Shown: positions 37,418 through 48,445, counted from the stretch's first letter. The stretch is DNA of 64,000 nt from Dysgonamonadaceae bacterium (GCA_031253625.1 JAIRVZ010000122.1:41480-105479), one strand, 5' to 3'. Program-made: numbers and translations. Notes: a model not told the origin generated them from the sequence alone.

Positions 37418-37893
37418 TGATTACTTCCGAAGAACTGAAGGTACTTGCAGCCAAAGCCGAACCTGTTTTCAAGCAATTTTACAAGAAAAACAAGAAAAAA
37501 CTGGAGAAAATGGATGAAGAAATACATTATCTCCATGAAATTCATTCTGCCACAACCGATTGCTTGCAATGCGCTAATTGTTGCCGCACGTTAGGTCCTG
37601 CAATATACGACAAAGATATAGAACGGATGGCCAAGGCTTTGCGAATAAAGCCTTCCGAGGTCGTTTCTCAATATTTGAAAGTAGACGAAGATAAGGATTA
37701 TGTTTTCCAATCCATGCCTTGCCCTTTTCTGATGCCCGATAATTATTGTTCAATTTACGAACACCGTCCCAAAGCTTGCCGGGAATATCCGCATACCGAC
37801 AGAAAAAAGTTCGTGCAAATTTATAATCTGACAGTGAAGAATAGTTATACTTGCCCTGTAGCATATAAAGTATTGAAAGATTTGGCATTTTGA
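37417..37893 (+). CDS. YkgJ-family cysteine cluster protein
   Basis: A 158-residue protein with the CxxCxxCC-type cluster: CLQCANCCRTLGPAIY and CPFLMPDNYCSIYEHRPKACREYPH. The eight conserved Cys are consistent with binding a metal (Zn or Fe-S), and members are called zinc/iron-chelating domain proteins of unknown function. The ATG at 37417 overlaps the dapA stop by one base, so the two are translationally coupled. Confidence 0.88.
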   Translation: MITSEELKVLAAKAEPVFKQFYKKNKKKLEKMDEEIHYLHEIHSATTDCLQCANCCRTLGPAIYDKDIERMAKALRIKPSEVVSQYLKVDEDKDYVFQSMPCPFLMPDNYCSIYEHRPKACREYPHTDRKKFVQIYNLTVKNSYTCPVAYKVLKDLAF

Positions 37894-37932
37894 GATTTAT
37901 TATCCGATGTCTTTTTTTATGGAAAAATTCAT

Positions 37933-37940
37933 TATTTTTG
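37933..37940 (+). promoter_or_regulatory. Putative -7 box before the BRO-N gene
   Basis: TATTTTTG matches TAnnTTTG. It lies 45 nt upstream of the ATG at 37986. No -33 box is clear. Confidence 0.35.
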
Positions 37941-37985
37941 CAATTGATAATAAACAAAATAAGTTAAACCAAAATTAAAAAACCA

Positions 37986-38819
37986 ATGAAGTAAAACATT
38001 AAACTTTTTGAAGAAAAGAAAGTTCGTTCGATTTGGGACGAAGAAAGAGAAGAATGGTATTTTTCTGTAGTAGATATCATTGAAGTGCTAACCGACAGTG
38101 TAAATCCTCGTCGCTACTGGAGTGACTTGAAAATCAAGTTAAAAAAAGAAGAAAGTCAGTTGTACGAAAATTTAGTACAACTGAAATTGCAATCTTCCGA
38201 TGGTAAATTTTACTACACAGATGTCGCTAGCACAGAGCAACTTTTCCGTCTTATTCAATCTATTCCATCACCCAAAGCAGAGCCATTCAAACTATGGTTA
38301 GCAAAAGTAGGAGACGAAAGAATTAACGAAACAATCGACCCTGAATTATCTATCGAACGCGCCATTCAAAATTATCGTCGTTTGGGCTACAGCGAAAATT
38401 GGATAAACCAACGTATAAAATCTATCGAAGTACGCAAATCCTTAACCGACGAATGGGATAAAAGCGGAGTACAACCGGGTAGAGAATATGCCAAATTAAC
38501 CGACTTAATGAGCAAAACATGGAGTGGAATGTCTACACGCGAATATAAAAAATTCAAGAGTTTGAAAAAAGAAAATCTTCGCGATAACATGACAAACACA
38601 GAATTAGTACTCAATATGTTTGCAGAAGTTGCTGCAACCGACATTTCTGTAGAACGGCAACCTGCAAGCTTTGATGCAAGTGCACAAATAGCCACAGAAG
38701 GAGCAACTGCAGCCAAAGTTGCCCGCGAACAAATCGAAAAAAGCACAGGCAAGCCGATAATTTCACCTTTAAATGCCAAGTCGGGAAAGATACTTGAGAA
38801 AGGGGAAAATAAGGAGTAA
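37986..38819 (+). pseudogene. BRO-N domain (antirepressor-like) protein with a stop at codon 3
   Basis: The homologous reading frame starts at ATG 37986 but has TAA as its third codon (37992-37994); it then runs open to 38819. After the stop it reads NIKLFEEKKVRSIWDEEREEWYFS and VVDIIEVLTDS, the usual BRO-N start, then VNPRRYWSDLKIKL and FYYTDVASTEQLFRLIQSIPS. The C-terminal half (about 130-270) is conserved in this family and DinD-like proteins. The stop either inactivates the gene or forces start at a non-ATG codon; a GTG at 38085 would lose a third of the BRO-N domain. Probably a mobile passenger. Confidence 0.75.
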
Positions 38820-38845
38820 AACTATTTTTTTTGAAAAAAAATGCC

Positions 38846-38853
38846 TATATTTG
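38846..38853 (+). promoter_or_regulatory. Putative -7 box of guaB
   Basis: TATATTTG matches TAnnTTTG, 31 nt before the guaB start. The upstream region is a T-run without an exact TTTG at the standard distance. Confidence 0.45.
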
Positions 38854-38863
38854 CACGCAATAA

Positions 38864-40360
<1,497 letters not shown>

Positions 40361-40427
40361 AACCCCTAAAGGGGGCTTTGGCTTTTGCTCACTCAAAAGT
40401 CCCCTTTAGGGGATTTAGGGGCAAGAA
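40361..40427. repeat. CCCCTAAA palindromic repeat, copy A
   Basis: Imperfect inverted repeat CCCCTAAAGGGGGCTTTG ... AAAGTCCCCTTTAGGGGATTTAGGGG. Its right part (40396-40421, 26 nt) is identical to 44782-44807. It starts immediately after the guaB stop and can form a stable hairpin. Confidence 0.85.
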
Positions 40428-40503
40428 AATTTACATAATACAATTTTATTCAAATTCTTTCGTTTACATAAAGGTGATAAATTTAAAATAACATTATAAT
40501 TAC

Positions 40504-42492
40504 ATGAAAAGACAGTTTTTATTTTTAGGTTTCTTTTTTTTCTCTATGGCAATGATTGCTCAGACAACAGATCCTGTAATCATGCAAATCAACGGAAAGG
40601 ACATTAAAAAATCCGAATTCGAATACATCTACAAAAAGAACAACAATGAGCAGGTTATCGATCAGAAAACTTTGCTGGAGTATGTGGAATTATTCAAAAA
40701 CTTTAAATTAAAGGTAGCCGAAGCCGAAGCACAAGGCATCGACACTACCCAAGCATTTCTTAAAGAATTAAACGAATATCGGGCACAATTGGCCAAACCG
40801 TATATCTCGGAGATGCCTATTGACGAAGATTTGGTAAAAATGCTGTACGAACGTTCTAAAGAATTTGTCGAAGTCAGCCATTTGATGCTAAATATTCCGA
40901 AGAAAAAGCAAAACGAAGAAGTGGGAAAACCGGGGCCATTCTTCCCGGCAGACACCCTCGAAGTATATAAAGAGGCAGATGCTATTTATAAAAGAATACT
41001 CAAAGGAGAAAAATTCGAAAAACTCGTACAAGAATTTTCCAACGATGAAAGATCAAGAACAGCTAAACAACCCGGACTTTTAGGTTGGGCATCTATATTC
41101 CAATTACCGGGAGCTTTAGAAGATGTTATGTTTAACACTCCCGTTGGAAAAGTGAGCCGTCCGGTTCAAAGTGCTTTCGGGTATCACTTGCTTAAAGTCA
41201 ATGCAAGACAACAAGATCCGGGGTTTCTGCTTAACGCATCCCATATTTTAATCATGGTACCACAAGGAGCCGACACAGTTGCTGTAGCCGATGCTATCAA
41301 TAAAATTGACTCTATTTATCAACTTGCCGTTAACGGTGAAGATTTTGCAGAATTGGCAAGACAATATTCGGATGATAAAGGCTCCGGAAGTCGTGGCGGT
41401 AATCTTTCTTGGTTTGGTTTCGGTGCAATGGTTCCAGAATTTCAAAATGCTGTTTTTGCGTTACAAAATCCCGGCGATATTTCTAAACCGGTACGTTCTC
41501 AGTTCGGATTCCATATCATTAAACTTATCGATAAAAAGCCGATTCCATCTTTCGAAGAAAAGAGAGCAGAATTAATCTCCAGAATAGAAAGAAGCGACAG
41601 AGCGATGGCATTAAACAGACCGGCTATCGAAAAAATGAAAAAGAACAGTGGGTTTTCGCCCAATGAATCGGCATATAAAGCATTAATGGAAAAAGCAAAT
41701 ACCGTTTATCCAACAGACGAGGTATTTATTGCTGCTTTCGAAAACGACGAATCAGTGCTTTTCTTGGCTGGAAACACTCCTTATAGAATAAGCGATTTTA
41801 TTGTTTACTTGAAAGCAAATCCCAATTCTAATTTCAACAGATTGTCGACTGCATTCCTGCAAGAAAAGCTGAAATCATTTGAATACAAATCGCTGCTTTC
41901 GGAAGAAGATAGAGGATTGGAAAACAGACATCCTGATTTCAAAAACTTGATGAATGAATACCGGGACGGAATCTTACTTTTCGAAGTAAGCAACAACGAA
42001 GTTTGGGATAAAGCATCTAAAGACACTACCGGTCTTGAAACTTATTTCAGTAACAACAGAGCAGATTACGCTTGGGAAAAACCTCATTTCAAAGGTTTCG
42101 TCGTGCATTGCAAAGACGAAAAGGCTATGAAGACAATGAAAAAGCAAATAGCCAAAATGAGTCCCGAAGACGCAGCTAAATTCTTGTATGCTACTTATGT
42201 ACCCGATGGTGGTGCGGCAAATGTTAGATTAGAAAGAGTTTTATGTACTCCGGGAGGAAATCCGTTTGTAGATCAATACATTTTCAAAACCGGAACAGCA
42301 GCTAAGCCTATTAACAATTTCCCTGTAACTTTCGTTATCGGAAAAATGTTAAATGCTCCTGAAGAATATACTGATGTAAGAGGTCTTGTAATTACAGATT
42401 ATCAGAATTATCTTGAAAACGAATGGATTTCAACGCTCAATAAAAAATACCCTGTTATTATTTATGAAGATGTGGTAAATTCCGTTAAATGA
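40504..42492 (+). CDS. Periplasmic peptidylprolyl isomerase, double parvulin domain
   Basis: A 662-residue secreted protein (signal to about MIAQ, residue 20). It has two parvulin/PpiC domains: about 115-245 (VSHLMLNIP ... GWASIFQLPGALEDV) and about 246-355 (ASHILIMVPQG ... LSWFGFGAMVPEFQNAVF, GFHIIKL). A charged C-terminal region of about 300 residues follows. It probably folds or escorts outer-membrane proteins, like SurA. It is the first of three such genes in a row with OstA-like last. Confidence 0.9.
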   Translation: MKRQFLFLGFFFFSMAMIAQTTDPVIMQINGKDIKKSEFEYIYKKNNNEQVIDQKTLLEYVELFKNFKLKVAEAEAQGIDTTQAFLKELNEYRAQLAKPYISEMPIDEDLVKMLYERSKEFVEVSHLMLNIPKKKQNEEVGKPGPFFPADTLEVYKEADAIYKRILKGEKFEKLVQEFSNDERSRTAKQPGLLGWASIFQLPGALEDVMFNTPVGKVSRPVQSAFGYHLLKVNARQQDPGFLLNASHILIMVPQGADTVAVADAINKIDSIYQLAVNGEDFAELARQYSDDKGSGSRGGNLSWFGFGAMVPEFQNAVFALQNPGDISKPVRSQFGFHIIKLIDKKPIPSFEEKRAELISRIERSDRAMALNRPAIEKMKKNSGFSPNESAYKALMEKANTVYPTDEVFIAAFENDESVLFLAGNTPYRISDFIVYLKANPNSNFNRLSTAFLQEKLKSFEYKSLLSEEDRGLENRHPDFKNLMNEYRDGILLFEVSNNEVWDKASKDTTGLETYFSNNRADYAWEKPHFKGFVVHCKDEKAMKTMKKQIAKMSPEDAAKFLYATYVPDGGAANVRLERVLCTPGGNPFVDQYIFKTGTAAKPINNFPVTFVIGKMLNAPEEYTDVRGLVITDYQNYLENEWISTLNKKYPVIIYEDVVNSVK

Positions 42493-42508
42493 CAAACTTT
42501 AACCTTTT

Positions 42509-43351
42509 ATGAGAGGAAAAATTGCCCTTGTCATATTATCTTTGCTCACCTTTTTCGCCTGTAAACAACAAACGGAGGAGGTGAGCAAAGATATTATTGT
42601 AACCTTGGGAAATCAGGTATTAACGGCGGAAGAACTGGAGTCATATCTTCCAAAAGGTATTTCCAAACAAGACAGCCTGATATTCGCTGAGAATTTCACC
42701 CAATTATGGATACAAGAAAGATTGATGTATGAAATAGCTAGTAAAAATGTTGCCAACAAAGAAGAAATCGAACGTCTTGTAGAGAATTACCGGCAATCAT
42801 TGATTATTTACAGGTATCAGGAACAATTGGTTCAGGAAAAGTTATCAAAAACCGTTTCACAAAAAGACATCAAACAATATTACGAAGAGCATAAAGATAA
42901 TTTTAAATTAGATAATCCGCTGATAAAAGGGATGTTTTTGAAAATTCCTTCGGAGGCTCCCAACATAGAAAAGGTTAGAGTTTGGTATAAATCAACGAAA
43001 CCGAGCGATATTGAAAATTTGGATAAGTACATTGTAAAAAATGCTGTAAGCTATGATGACTTCCTTGATCATTGGGTGAGTTTGGAATCTGTCAAGGACA
43101 AATTACCGGCAGGAAAATTGGAAGGAAATCTGCAACAAAAATACATTGAATTGAGAGACAGCAGTTTTTACTATTTCATCAACATACTTAATTATCTGCG
43201 ACCGGGAGATTTTGAACCGGTAGAATATGCAGAACCATACATCAAAGAAATCTTGATAAATCAGAAAAAAGCTGATTTTATCAGAAGTGTAGAAAGTGAT
43301 TTGTATAATAACGCATTGAAAAAAGGAAAAATAAAATTTCATAAAGAATGA
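42509..43351 (+). CDS. SurA/PpiC-like lipoprotein without a recognisable PPIase domain
   Basis: A 280-residue lipoprotein (lipobox TFFAC, Cys18). The N-terminal half resembles the helical chaperone part of SurA-type proteins (VTLGNQVLTAEELESYLP, then a YRQSLIIYRYQEQLVQ helix). No complete parvulin catalytic domain is seen. It begins 17 bp after the double-parvulin gene and overlaps surA-like by 4 bp (ATGA), so it is one operon. Probable chaperone component in the periplasm. Confidence 0.75.
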   Translation: MRGKIALVILSLLTFFACKQQTEEVSKDIIVTLGNQVLTAEELESYLPKGISKQDSLIFAENFTQLWIQERLMYEIASKNVANKEEIERLVENYRQSLIIYRYQEQLVQEKLSKTVSQKDIKQYYEEHKDNFKLDNPLIKGMFLKIPSEAPNIEKVRVWYKSTKPSDIENLDKYIVKNAVSYDDFLDHWVSLESVKDKLPAGKLEGNLQQKYIELRDSSFYYFINILNYLRPGDFEPVEYAEPYIKEILINQKKADFIRSVESDLYNNALKKGKIKFHKE

Positions 43352-44724
43352 AAAAAACATCTATCATCATTTATTGCATAACGCTTATGGCCGTATGCTT
43401 TTCTATGTCGACCAAAGCGCAAGATAATATCATCGACGAAATTGTTTGGGTTGTAGGTGATGAGGCCATTTTGAAATCCGAAATAGAAAATGCCCGGTTG
43501 CAATTATTAGCTGAAGGGGAACGATTAAACGGAGATCCTTATTGCATGATTCCGGAGCAAATGGCCGTTCAAAAATTATTCTTGCATCAAGCTGCATTAG
43601 ACAGTATATTTGCCAACGAATCGCAAGTTTTGCAACATGTAGAACGTCGGATTAATTTCATGATTAGTCAAATCGGTTCAAAAGAAAAATTAGAAGAATA
43701 TTTCACTAAACCGATTTCCCAAATCAGAGAAGAATTGCGCAAAACAGTACGCGATCAGCAAGTTGTGCAGCAAATGCAACAAAAAATTGTGGGAGACATC
43801 AAATTAACACCAAGTGATGTGCGTCGATTTTATTCCAAACTCCCTCAAGACAGCTTGCCACATATTCCAACAACCGTTGAAGTAGAAATTGTTACCATTG
43901 AACCCAAAATTTCACTTCAAGAAATCGATCGAGTGAAAGAAAAATTGAGAGAAATTACCGACAGAGTACACAAAGGAGAAACCGAATTTTCGACTCAAGC
44001 ACGTATGTACTCTGAAGATCCGGGCTCGGCAATCCGCGGAGGCGAACTTGGATTTGTAGGAAAAGGGATGTTGGATCCGGAGTTTGCTGCCGTAGCATTC
44101 TCATTAAACGATCCGAAAAGAATCTCTAAAATCGTACAATCCGAATATGGGTATCACATTATTCAACTGATAGAAAAACGAGGTGACAGGATAAATGTAC
44201 GCCATATTTTAATGAAACCTAAAGTTTCTAACAGCGAAATAAATGATGCAATTGCAAGATTGGATTCAATTGCCAACGAAATCAAAGCCGAGAAATTCAC
44301 TTTCGGAGAGGCTGCTACCTATATTTCTTACGACAAAGATACTCGCAACAACAGAGGTTTAATGGTCAATCGCAAAGAAGATAGCAACAACTACGGAACG
44401 TCTCGCTTTGAATTATCAGAACTTCCTCAAGAAGTAGGGAAAATTGTTAGCACTATGAAAGTCGGAGATATCTCCAAACCTTTCAGAATGATTCATCCTA
44501 AACAACAAAAAGAAGTTGTAGCTATTGTCAGACTGAAATCAAGAACAGAAGGACACAAAGCAAATATTTCCGATGACTATCAAATATTAAAAACGTTGGT
44601 TGAAAACCAGAAACGGGAAGAAATACTCAATAAATGGATTACCAAAAAGCAAAAAGAAACATACATTAGAATTAACGAAAATTGGAAAAACTGTGATTTC
44701 CAAAGAGATGGGTGGGTGAAGTAA
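43348..44724 (+). CDS. SurA-like periplasmic chaperone/peptidylprolyl isomerase
   Basis: A 458-residue secreted protein (signal to about STKAQ). The N-terminal SurA domain opens DEIVWVVGDEAILKSEIENAR. One clear parvulin domain (about 175-275) contains SEDPGSAIRGGELGFVGKG and YGYHIIQL; a second degenerate one follows. Function by family: folding of outer-membrane beta-barrels. It overlaps the previous gene by 4 bp. Confidence 0.9.
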   Translation: MKKTSIIIYCITLMAVCFSMSTKAQDNIIDEIVWVVGDEAILKSEIENARLQLLAEGERLNGDPYCMIPEQMAVQKLFLHQAALDSIFANESQVLQHVERRINFMISQIGSKEKLEEYFTKPISQIREELRKTVRDQQVVQQMQQKIVGDIKLTPSDVRRFYSKLPQDSLPHIPTTVEVEIVTIEPKISLQEIDRVKEKLREITDRVHKGETEFSTQARMYSEDPGSAIRGGELGFVGKGMLDPEFAAVAFSLNDPKRISKIVQSEYGYHIIQLIEKRGDRINVRHILMKPKVSNSEINDAIARLDSIANEIKAEKFTFGEAATYISYDKDTRNNRGLMVNRKEDSNNYGTSRFELSELPQEVGKIVSTMKVGDISKPFRMIHPKQQKEVVAIVRLKSRTEGHKANISDDYQILKTLVENQKREEILNKWITKKQKETYIRINENWKNCDFQRDGWVK

Positions 44725-44726
44725 CC

Positions 44727-44812
44727 CCCCAACCCCCTAAAGGGGGAGTTAGTGCAGTGAAATTGTGCATTTTGCTACGGCAAAGTCCCCTTTAGGGGAT
44801 TTAGGGGTAAAA
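44727..44812. repeat. CCCCTAAA palindromic repeat, copy B
   Basis: CCCCCTAAAGGGGGAGTT ... AAAGTCCCCTTTAGGGGATTTAGGGG. The right part (44782-44807) is identical in 26 nt to copy A (40396-40421), and the left part is a 5'-CCCCTAAAGGGG hairpin in both. It lies just after the surA-like stop and before the OstA-like gene. Confidence 0.85.
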
Positions 44813-44821
44813 AAATAAAGA

Positions 44822-46462
44822 ATGACGAATAAGCAACAAAAGAAAATAAAAAATGGGCGGAAAGTATCTCTTACAGGGATTTTCTGCCTGTTTTTTGTGT
44901 GCTCTACTGCGCTTGGGATGATACAGCAAAACCAGCAAAAGAGTCCGGCACAAAAAACTCCTCCTACAAGAATCACATTAGAATATGCCGACACCACAAG
45001 TTTCCGTAAAGCTATAAATCCGGATGTGCATGTGGCACACGGCAATGTTGTATTCAAGCATAACGATGCTTATCTTTATTGCGACAGCGCTTATCTTTAT
45101 AACCAGTCGAATATGCTGGAAGCGTTCGACAATGTTCGTTTGGAACAAGGCGACAGTGTCTTTATTTTCGGAGATTACCTGATTTACGAGGGCAATAAAA
45201 ATCTTGCCAAAATGAGGTACAATGTTCGCATGGAAAGCGGAAATACTACCCTGTTTACCGACAGTCTCAATTTCGATCGCATCATCAACATAGGTTATTA
45301 CTTAGGCGGAGGCATGCTTGTCGACTCGCTCAATGAGTTGACTTCCGTATACGGTCAGTATTCTCCCGATACTAAAATTGCCCATTTTAAAAAAGATGTA
45401 AAATTAACCAACCCGCAATTTGTGCTGACTTCCGACACGCTGAAATATTCTACCGAAACAAAAATAGCCACTATTTTAGGCCCTTCGGTCATCGAATCGG
45501 ATAGCGGAGTCATTTATTCCAGTCTCGGTTGGTATAATACGGATACCGAAGAATCAATGTTGTACAAGCGCTCAACAGTGTTTAACAAAGAAAAAACGCA
45601 ATCCATAACCGCTGATTCTTTAGCCTATAACGGAAAAACCGGTTTTAGCGAGGCATTCGGCAATATGTTTATGAACGATACGGTACAAAAAGTAATCTTA
45701 ACCGGCAACTACGGTTTCCTTGACCAAGCGACTGAATTTGCATTTGCAACCGATTCTGCACAAATGATCGATTATTCACAAGCCGACTCACTCTTCCTTC
45801 ACGCAGATACTTTGCAAATGCGAACCATCGATAAGGAAAGAGAAATGAAAGCTTTCTACGGTGTCAGGTTTTTCAGAAACGATTTGCAAGGCGTTTGCGA
45901 TTCTCTGCAATTCAATACAAAAGACTCAACGTTGCGCCTCTACAAAGAACCCATTCTGTGGAATACCACATACCAAATGACAGGCGATACTATTGTCATA
46001 TATTTTAACGACAGTACTATCGACAGAGTGCACATTATCAATTATGCTTTTTCAGTCGAAAAAATCGACTCTACCTATTTCAATCAGATGAAAGGTAAAG
46101 ATATGAAGGTTTATTTTGTCGAGGGCGAAGTACGATTGATAAATATGAGTGGTAATGCCGAAACCATTTTCTTTCCTTTAGAAAACGACGGTTCTTTTAT
46201 CGGCATGAATAAAACGGAAAGCAGTTATTTTACCATTCAGGTAAAAGACCGGAAACCTGAACGCATGGTTTTATGGCCTACTCCGAAAGGAGCAACCATT
46301 CCCCTACCCGATTTAACTCCGGAAAACAAATTCTTAAAAGGATTCATTGATTTTGAGTATCTCAGGCCAACCGACCGCTTTGATATTTTCATTAAAAAAC
46401 AACGAAGAGCCGAAGATGTTGCGCCTCCGAGAGTTAATCGACGACATCAACAGGAAGACTGA
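44822..46462 (+). CDS. OstA/LptA-like outer-membrane biogenesis protein
   Basis: A 546-residue protein with an N-terminal hydrophobic anchor/signal (about 17-38). The rest is made of repeated beta-strand units such as LYCDSAYLYNQSNMLEAFDNVRL, FGDYLIYEG and MRYNVRMESG, the beta-taco fold of the LptA/OstA family that carries lipopolysaccharide across the periplasm. It is the last gene of the envelope operon, separated from surA-like by a repeat. The C-terminus is basic and low in complexity. Confidence 0.85.
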   Translation: MTNKQQKKIKNGRKVSLTGIFCLFFVCSTALGMIQQNQQKSPAQKTPPTRITLEYADTTSFRKAINPDVHVAHGNVVFKHNDAYLYCDSAYLYNQSNMLEAFDNVRLEQGDSVFIFGDYLIYEGNKNLAKMRYNVRMESGNTTLFTDSLNFDRIINIGYYLGGGMLVDSLNELTSVYGQYSPDTKIAHFKKDVKLTNPQFVLTSDTLKYSTETKIATILGPSVIESDSGVIYSSLGWYNTDTEESMLYKRSTVFNKEKTQSITADSLAYNGKTGFSEAFGNMFMNDTVQKVILTGNYGFLDQATEFAFATDSAQMIDYSQADSLFLHADTLQMRTIDKEREMKAFYGVRFFRNDLQGVCDSLQFNTKDSTLRLYKEPILWNTTYQMTGDTIVIYFNDSTIDRVHIINYAFSVEKIDSTYFNQMKGKDMKVYFVEGEVRLINMSGNAETIFFPLENDGSFIGMNKTESSYFTIQVKDRKPERMVLWPTPKGATIPLPDLTPENKFLKGFIDFEYLRPTDRFDIFIKKQRRAEDVAPPRVNRRHQQED

Positions 46463-46485
46463 TAAATAATCCGTTTAAAAAAATA

Positions 46486-46824
46486 TTATACCCGAATACT
46501 GCGAGTAGTACGGATTTTTCCGATGCTCGATGCAGAATGAATAATATCCAAAACTTCTATGCGCTGAGTTGTAATGCGGTAAATAATCAAGTGTGAATCA
46601 AGTATAATATTGCGATAAATACGACTTTTGGTTGCAATGTGACGACATTCGGGATATATCGCATAAGAGTCAAATAGCGTAGATAGAGCATTTTCAATCA
46701 ATTGTAAGTAATGTTCAGCTTGAAAATAGCCAAACGTCTCAATAGAGTAATCGTAAATATGTGTACGACTATACTTGAATTTATCACTTACTTCAACCGG
46801 CTTGCGAGGTATTCTTTCTTCCAT
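46486..46824 (-). CDS. RelE/ParE-family toxin
   Basis: A 112-residue protein with the ParE-like fold: FKYSRTHIYDYSIETFG, ALSTLFDSYAIYPECRHI, YRNIILDSHLIIYRI, IEVLDIIHSA. It overlaps the upstream antitoxin gene by 37 bp on the same strand. ParE toxins poison gyrase, RelE toxins cleave ribosomal mRNA; the sequence looks ParE-like, but the target cannot be settled. Confidence 0.85.
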   Translation of the reverse strand: MEERIPRKPVEVSDKFKYSRTHIYDYSIETFGYFQAEHYLQLIENALSTLFDSYAIYPECRHIATKSRIYRNIILDSHLIIYRITTQRIEVLDIIHSASSIGKIRTTRSIRV

Positions 46825-47033
46825 AGTTCAAATTCTCTATTGGCTTCTTCTAATGGTGTAAATTCTCCTTCTTCGATACGATGGAAATGCTCCCACCATT
46901 CTTCTTGAGTTCCACAAAACGGAACATTAGGATTCCAACTGTTTGTAGTGACTTTGGTGTGATAAGCTACTGCCGGCTCGCTAACAACATTCAATGTGTT
47001 ATCATTTTCGATTTTGTACTGTTTGTTTGGCAT
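46788..47033 (-). CDS. Antitoxin of the RelE/ParE-type pair
   Basis: An 81-residue acidic protein (MPNKQYKIENDNTLN ... EEGEFTPLEEANREFELWKKEYLASR) whose C-terminal helix would wrap the toxin. No standard DNA-binding motif is obvious. I prefer the ATG at 47033; an in-frame ATG at 47045 is also possible. A palindrome at 47066-47081 overlapping the -7 box is a plausible operator. Confidence 0.75.
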   Translation of the reverse strand: MPNKQYKIENDNTLNVVSEPAVAYHTKVTTNSWNPNVPFCGTQEEWWEHFHRIEEGEFTPLEEANREFELWKKEYLASRLK

Positions 47034-47059
47034 GATTGGTATCATTATAAATTGCGTTT

Positions 47060-47081
47060 CAAAGGTACAAATATTTTTGTA
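47060..47081 (-). promoter_or_regulatory. Promoter and possible operator of the toxin-antitoxin pair
   Basis: The -7 box reads TACCTTTG on the minus strand (47067-47060). It overlaps a perfect palindrome TACAAA-TATT-TTTGTA (47066-47081), a typical arrangement for autorepression by an antitoxin complex. Operator function is inference. Confidence 0.4.
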
Positions 47082-47152
47082 TCAATAAAACTTTGCAAAA
47101 AAACAATTGTAATACCACACAACCTAAGTTGGAAGATATTGTGTCTCCGAAA

Positions 47153-48277
47153 CTACTCGACGGCACCAACAGGAGGACTGATTTCTTCGGGTAACTCATC
47201 TGTCTTTTCGTTTAGAATAAATCTTTTATAATAAGCAGTAAGCAATGTTGTAGCCGGCAGGGCGATAACCATTCCCAACACTCCGAGCAAAACTCCCCAA
47301 ACGGAAAGTGAAAGCAAGACAACCGCGGGTTTCAACCCCATTGCTTTTCCTGTTATATTGGGAACGAGGAACCCATCTTGTATAATTTGTACAATTATAT
47401 ATACCAACGCAAGTGAGGTGAGCGGCCACCAAGGAGACTGTCCGTTTTCCATCACACGCAACAGCATCAATAAAATTGTAGGAGGAATACCTAACACTTG
47501 CATATAAGGAATTAGGTTTAAAAATCCAATCAGCAACCCCATTACCAAAGCCAACGGAAGTCCTATAATCGAAAAACCAATGCAAAATAAAACACCAACA
47601 ATCATGGCTACTAAAGCTTGTCTGCGATAATACCGGTTCATAGTCAATTCCATATCTTTCATCAGATTGGAAACGAAATTCCGCTGTTTTTTCGGAATCA
47701 ACGAAAGAAAACCGTCAGATAAATTCTTATAATCTTTTAGGATGAAGAAAAGATACAACAAAACGATGAAACCCACAAAAACGCCCAACATTACACTGAA
47801 AGATCCGTTCAGTATTCTCCACGCATGAGGAAAAAACTCTCTGGCCATTTCTACAATATTTCCCTCATCAAAAAGATTTCCAATATTGGATGCGGAAATG
47901 AACTGTTGAAGAAAACTTTCCCAGCTGTGTGGAATTATCTCACTACCGGTATTTTCCGCATATTTGAAAATCATATTTTTCAGTTTTAAAGTCTCTGAAA
48001 TCAGTAAAGGTACCAGAAACCAAACTGCGCTCACGATAGCTCCAATAAGCACCGTAAGAACAGTTACAACCGAAAGAGCATTGCTTTTGAAACGAAGTTT
48101 AACACGAACAAATGTTACCATAGGATAAAGCAGGTATGCCAACAACCACGCTATAAAAAACGGCAACAGCACCGACTTGAAGTAACGAAGAGCATAAATA
48201 ATCACTATTGCGATTACTACTCCTATTATTAATCGAACTACCCTGTCGAAAGTAAATTGTTTATTTAAAAAGTTCAT
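47153..48277 (-). CDS. AI-2E/PerM family transporter
   Basis: A 374-residue membrane protein with about eight hydrophobic segments. The family end NLIPYMQVLGIPPTILL, IIQDGFLVPNITGKAMGLKPAVVLLSL and the last pair of helices are characteristic of AI-2 exporter/PerM proteins. Roles vary (autoinducer-2 export, proton-dependent transport); the substrate here is unknown. It is upstream of the toxin-antitoxin pair on the same strand but separated by 107 bp with its own -7 box for the pair. Confidence 0.9.
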   Translation of the reverse strand: MNFLNKQFTFDRVVRLIIGVVIAIVIIYALRYFKSVLLPFFIAWLLAYLLYPMVTFVRVKLRFKSNALSVVTVLTVLIGAIVSAVWFLVPLLISETLKLKNMIFKYAENTGSEIIPHSWESFLQQFISASNIGNLFDEGNIVEMAREFFPHAWRILNGSFSVMLGVFVGFIVLLYLFFILKDYKNLSDGFLSLIPKKQRNFVSNLMKDMELTMNRYYRRQALVAMIVGVLFCIGFSIIGLPLALVMGLLIGFLNLIPYMQVLGIPPTILLMLLRVMENGQSPWWPLTSLALVYIIVQIIQDGFLVPNITGKAMGLKPAVVLLSLSVWGVLLGVLGMVIALPATTLLTAYYKRFILNEKTDELPEEISPPVGAVE

Positions 48278-48445
48278 TGCGTTAAAATTGAGTTAACAAT
48301 AACGGAGCAACAAATATAGATAATTTATTTACGAAACAATCATTCTATTCGGGAAATTTAATCCTATTATATGCTATAACACAATCTCCATGTTTCTATG
48401 GTAAAAAATCATCTTATGTCTATTTTGTAATTTACCATAAAGCAA

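Noticed and set aside
48278..48445. A short hidden gene in the 332-bp gap
   Set aside because: No start codon with a reading frame of useful length and no protein-like composition; the DNA is AT-rich and then repeat sequence.
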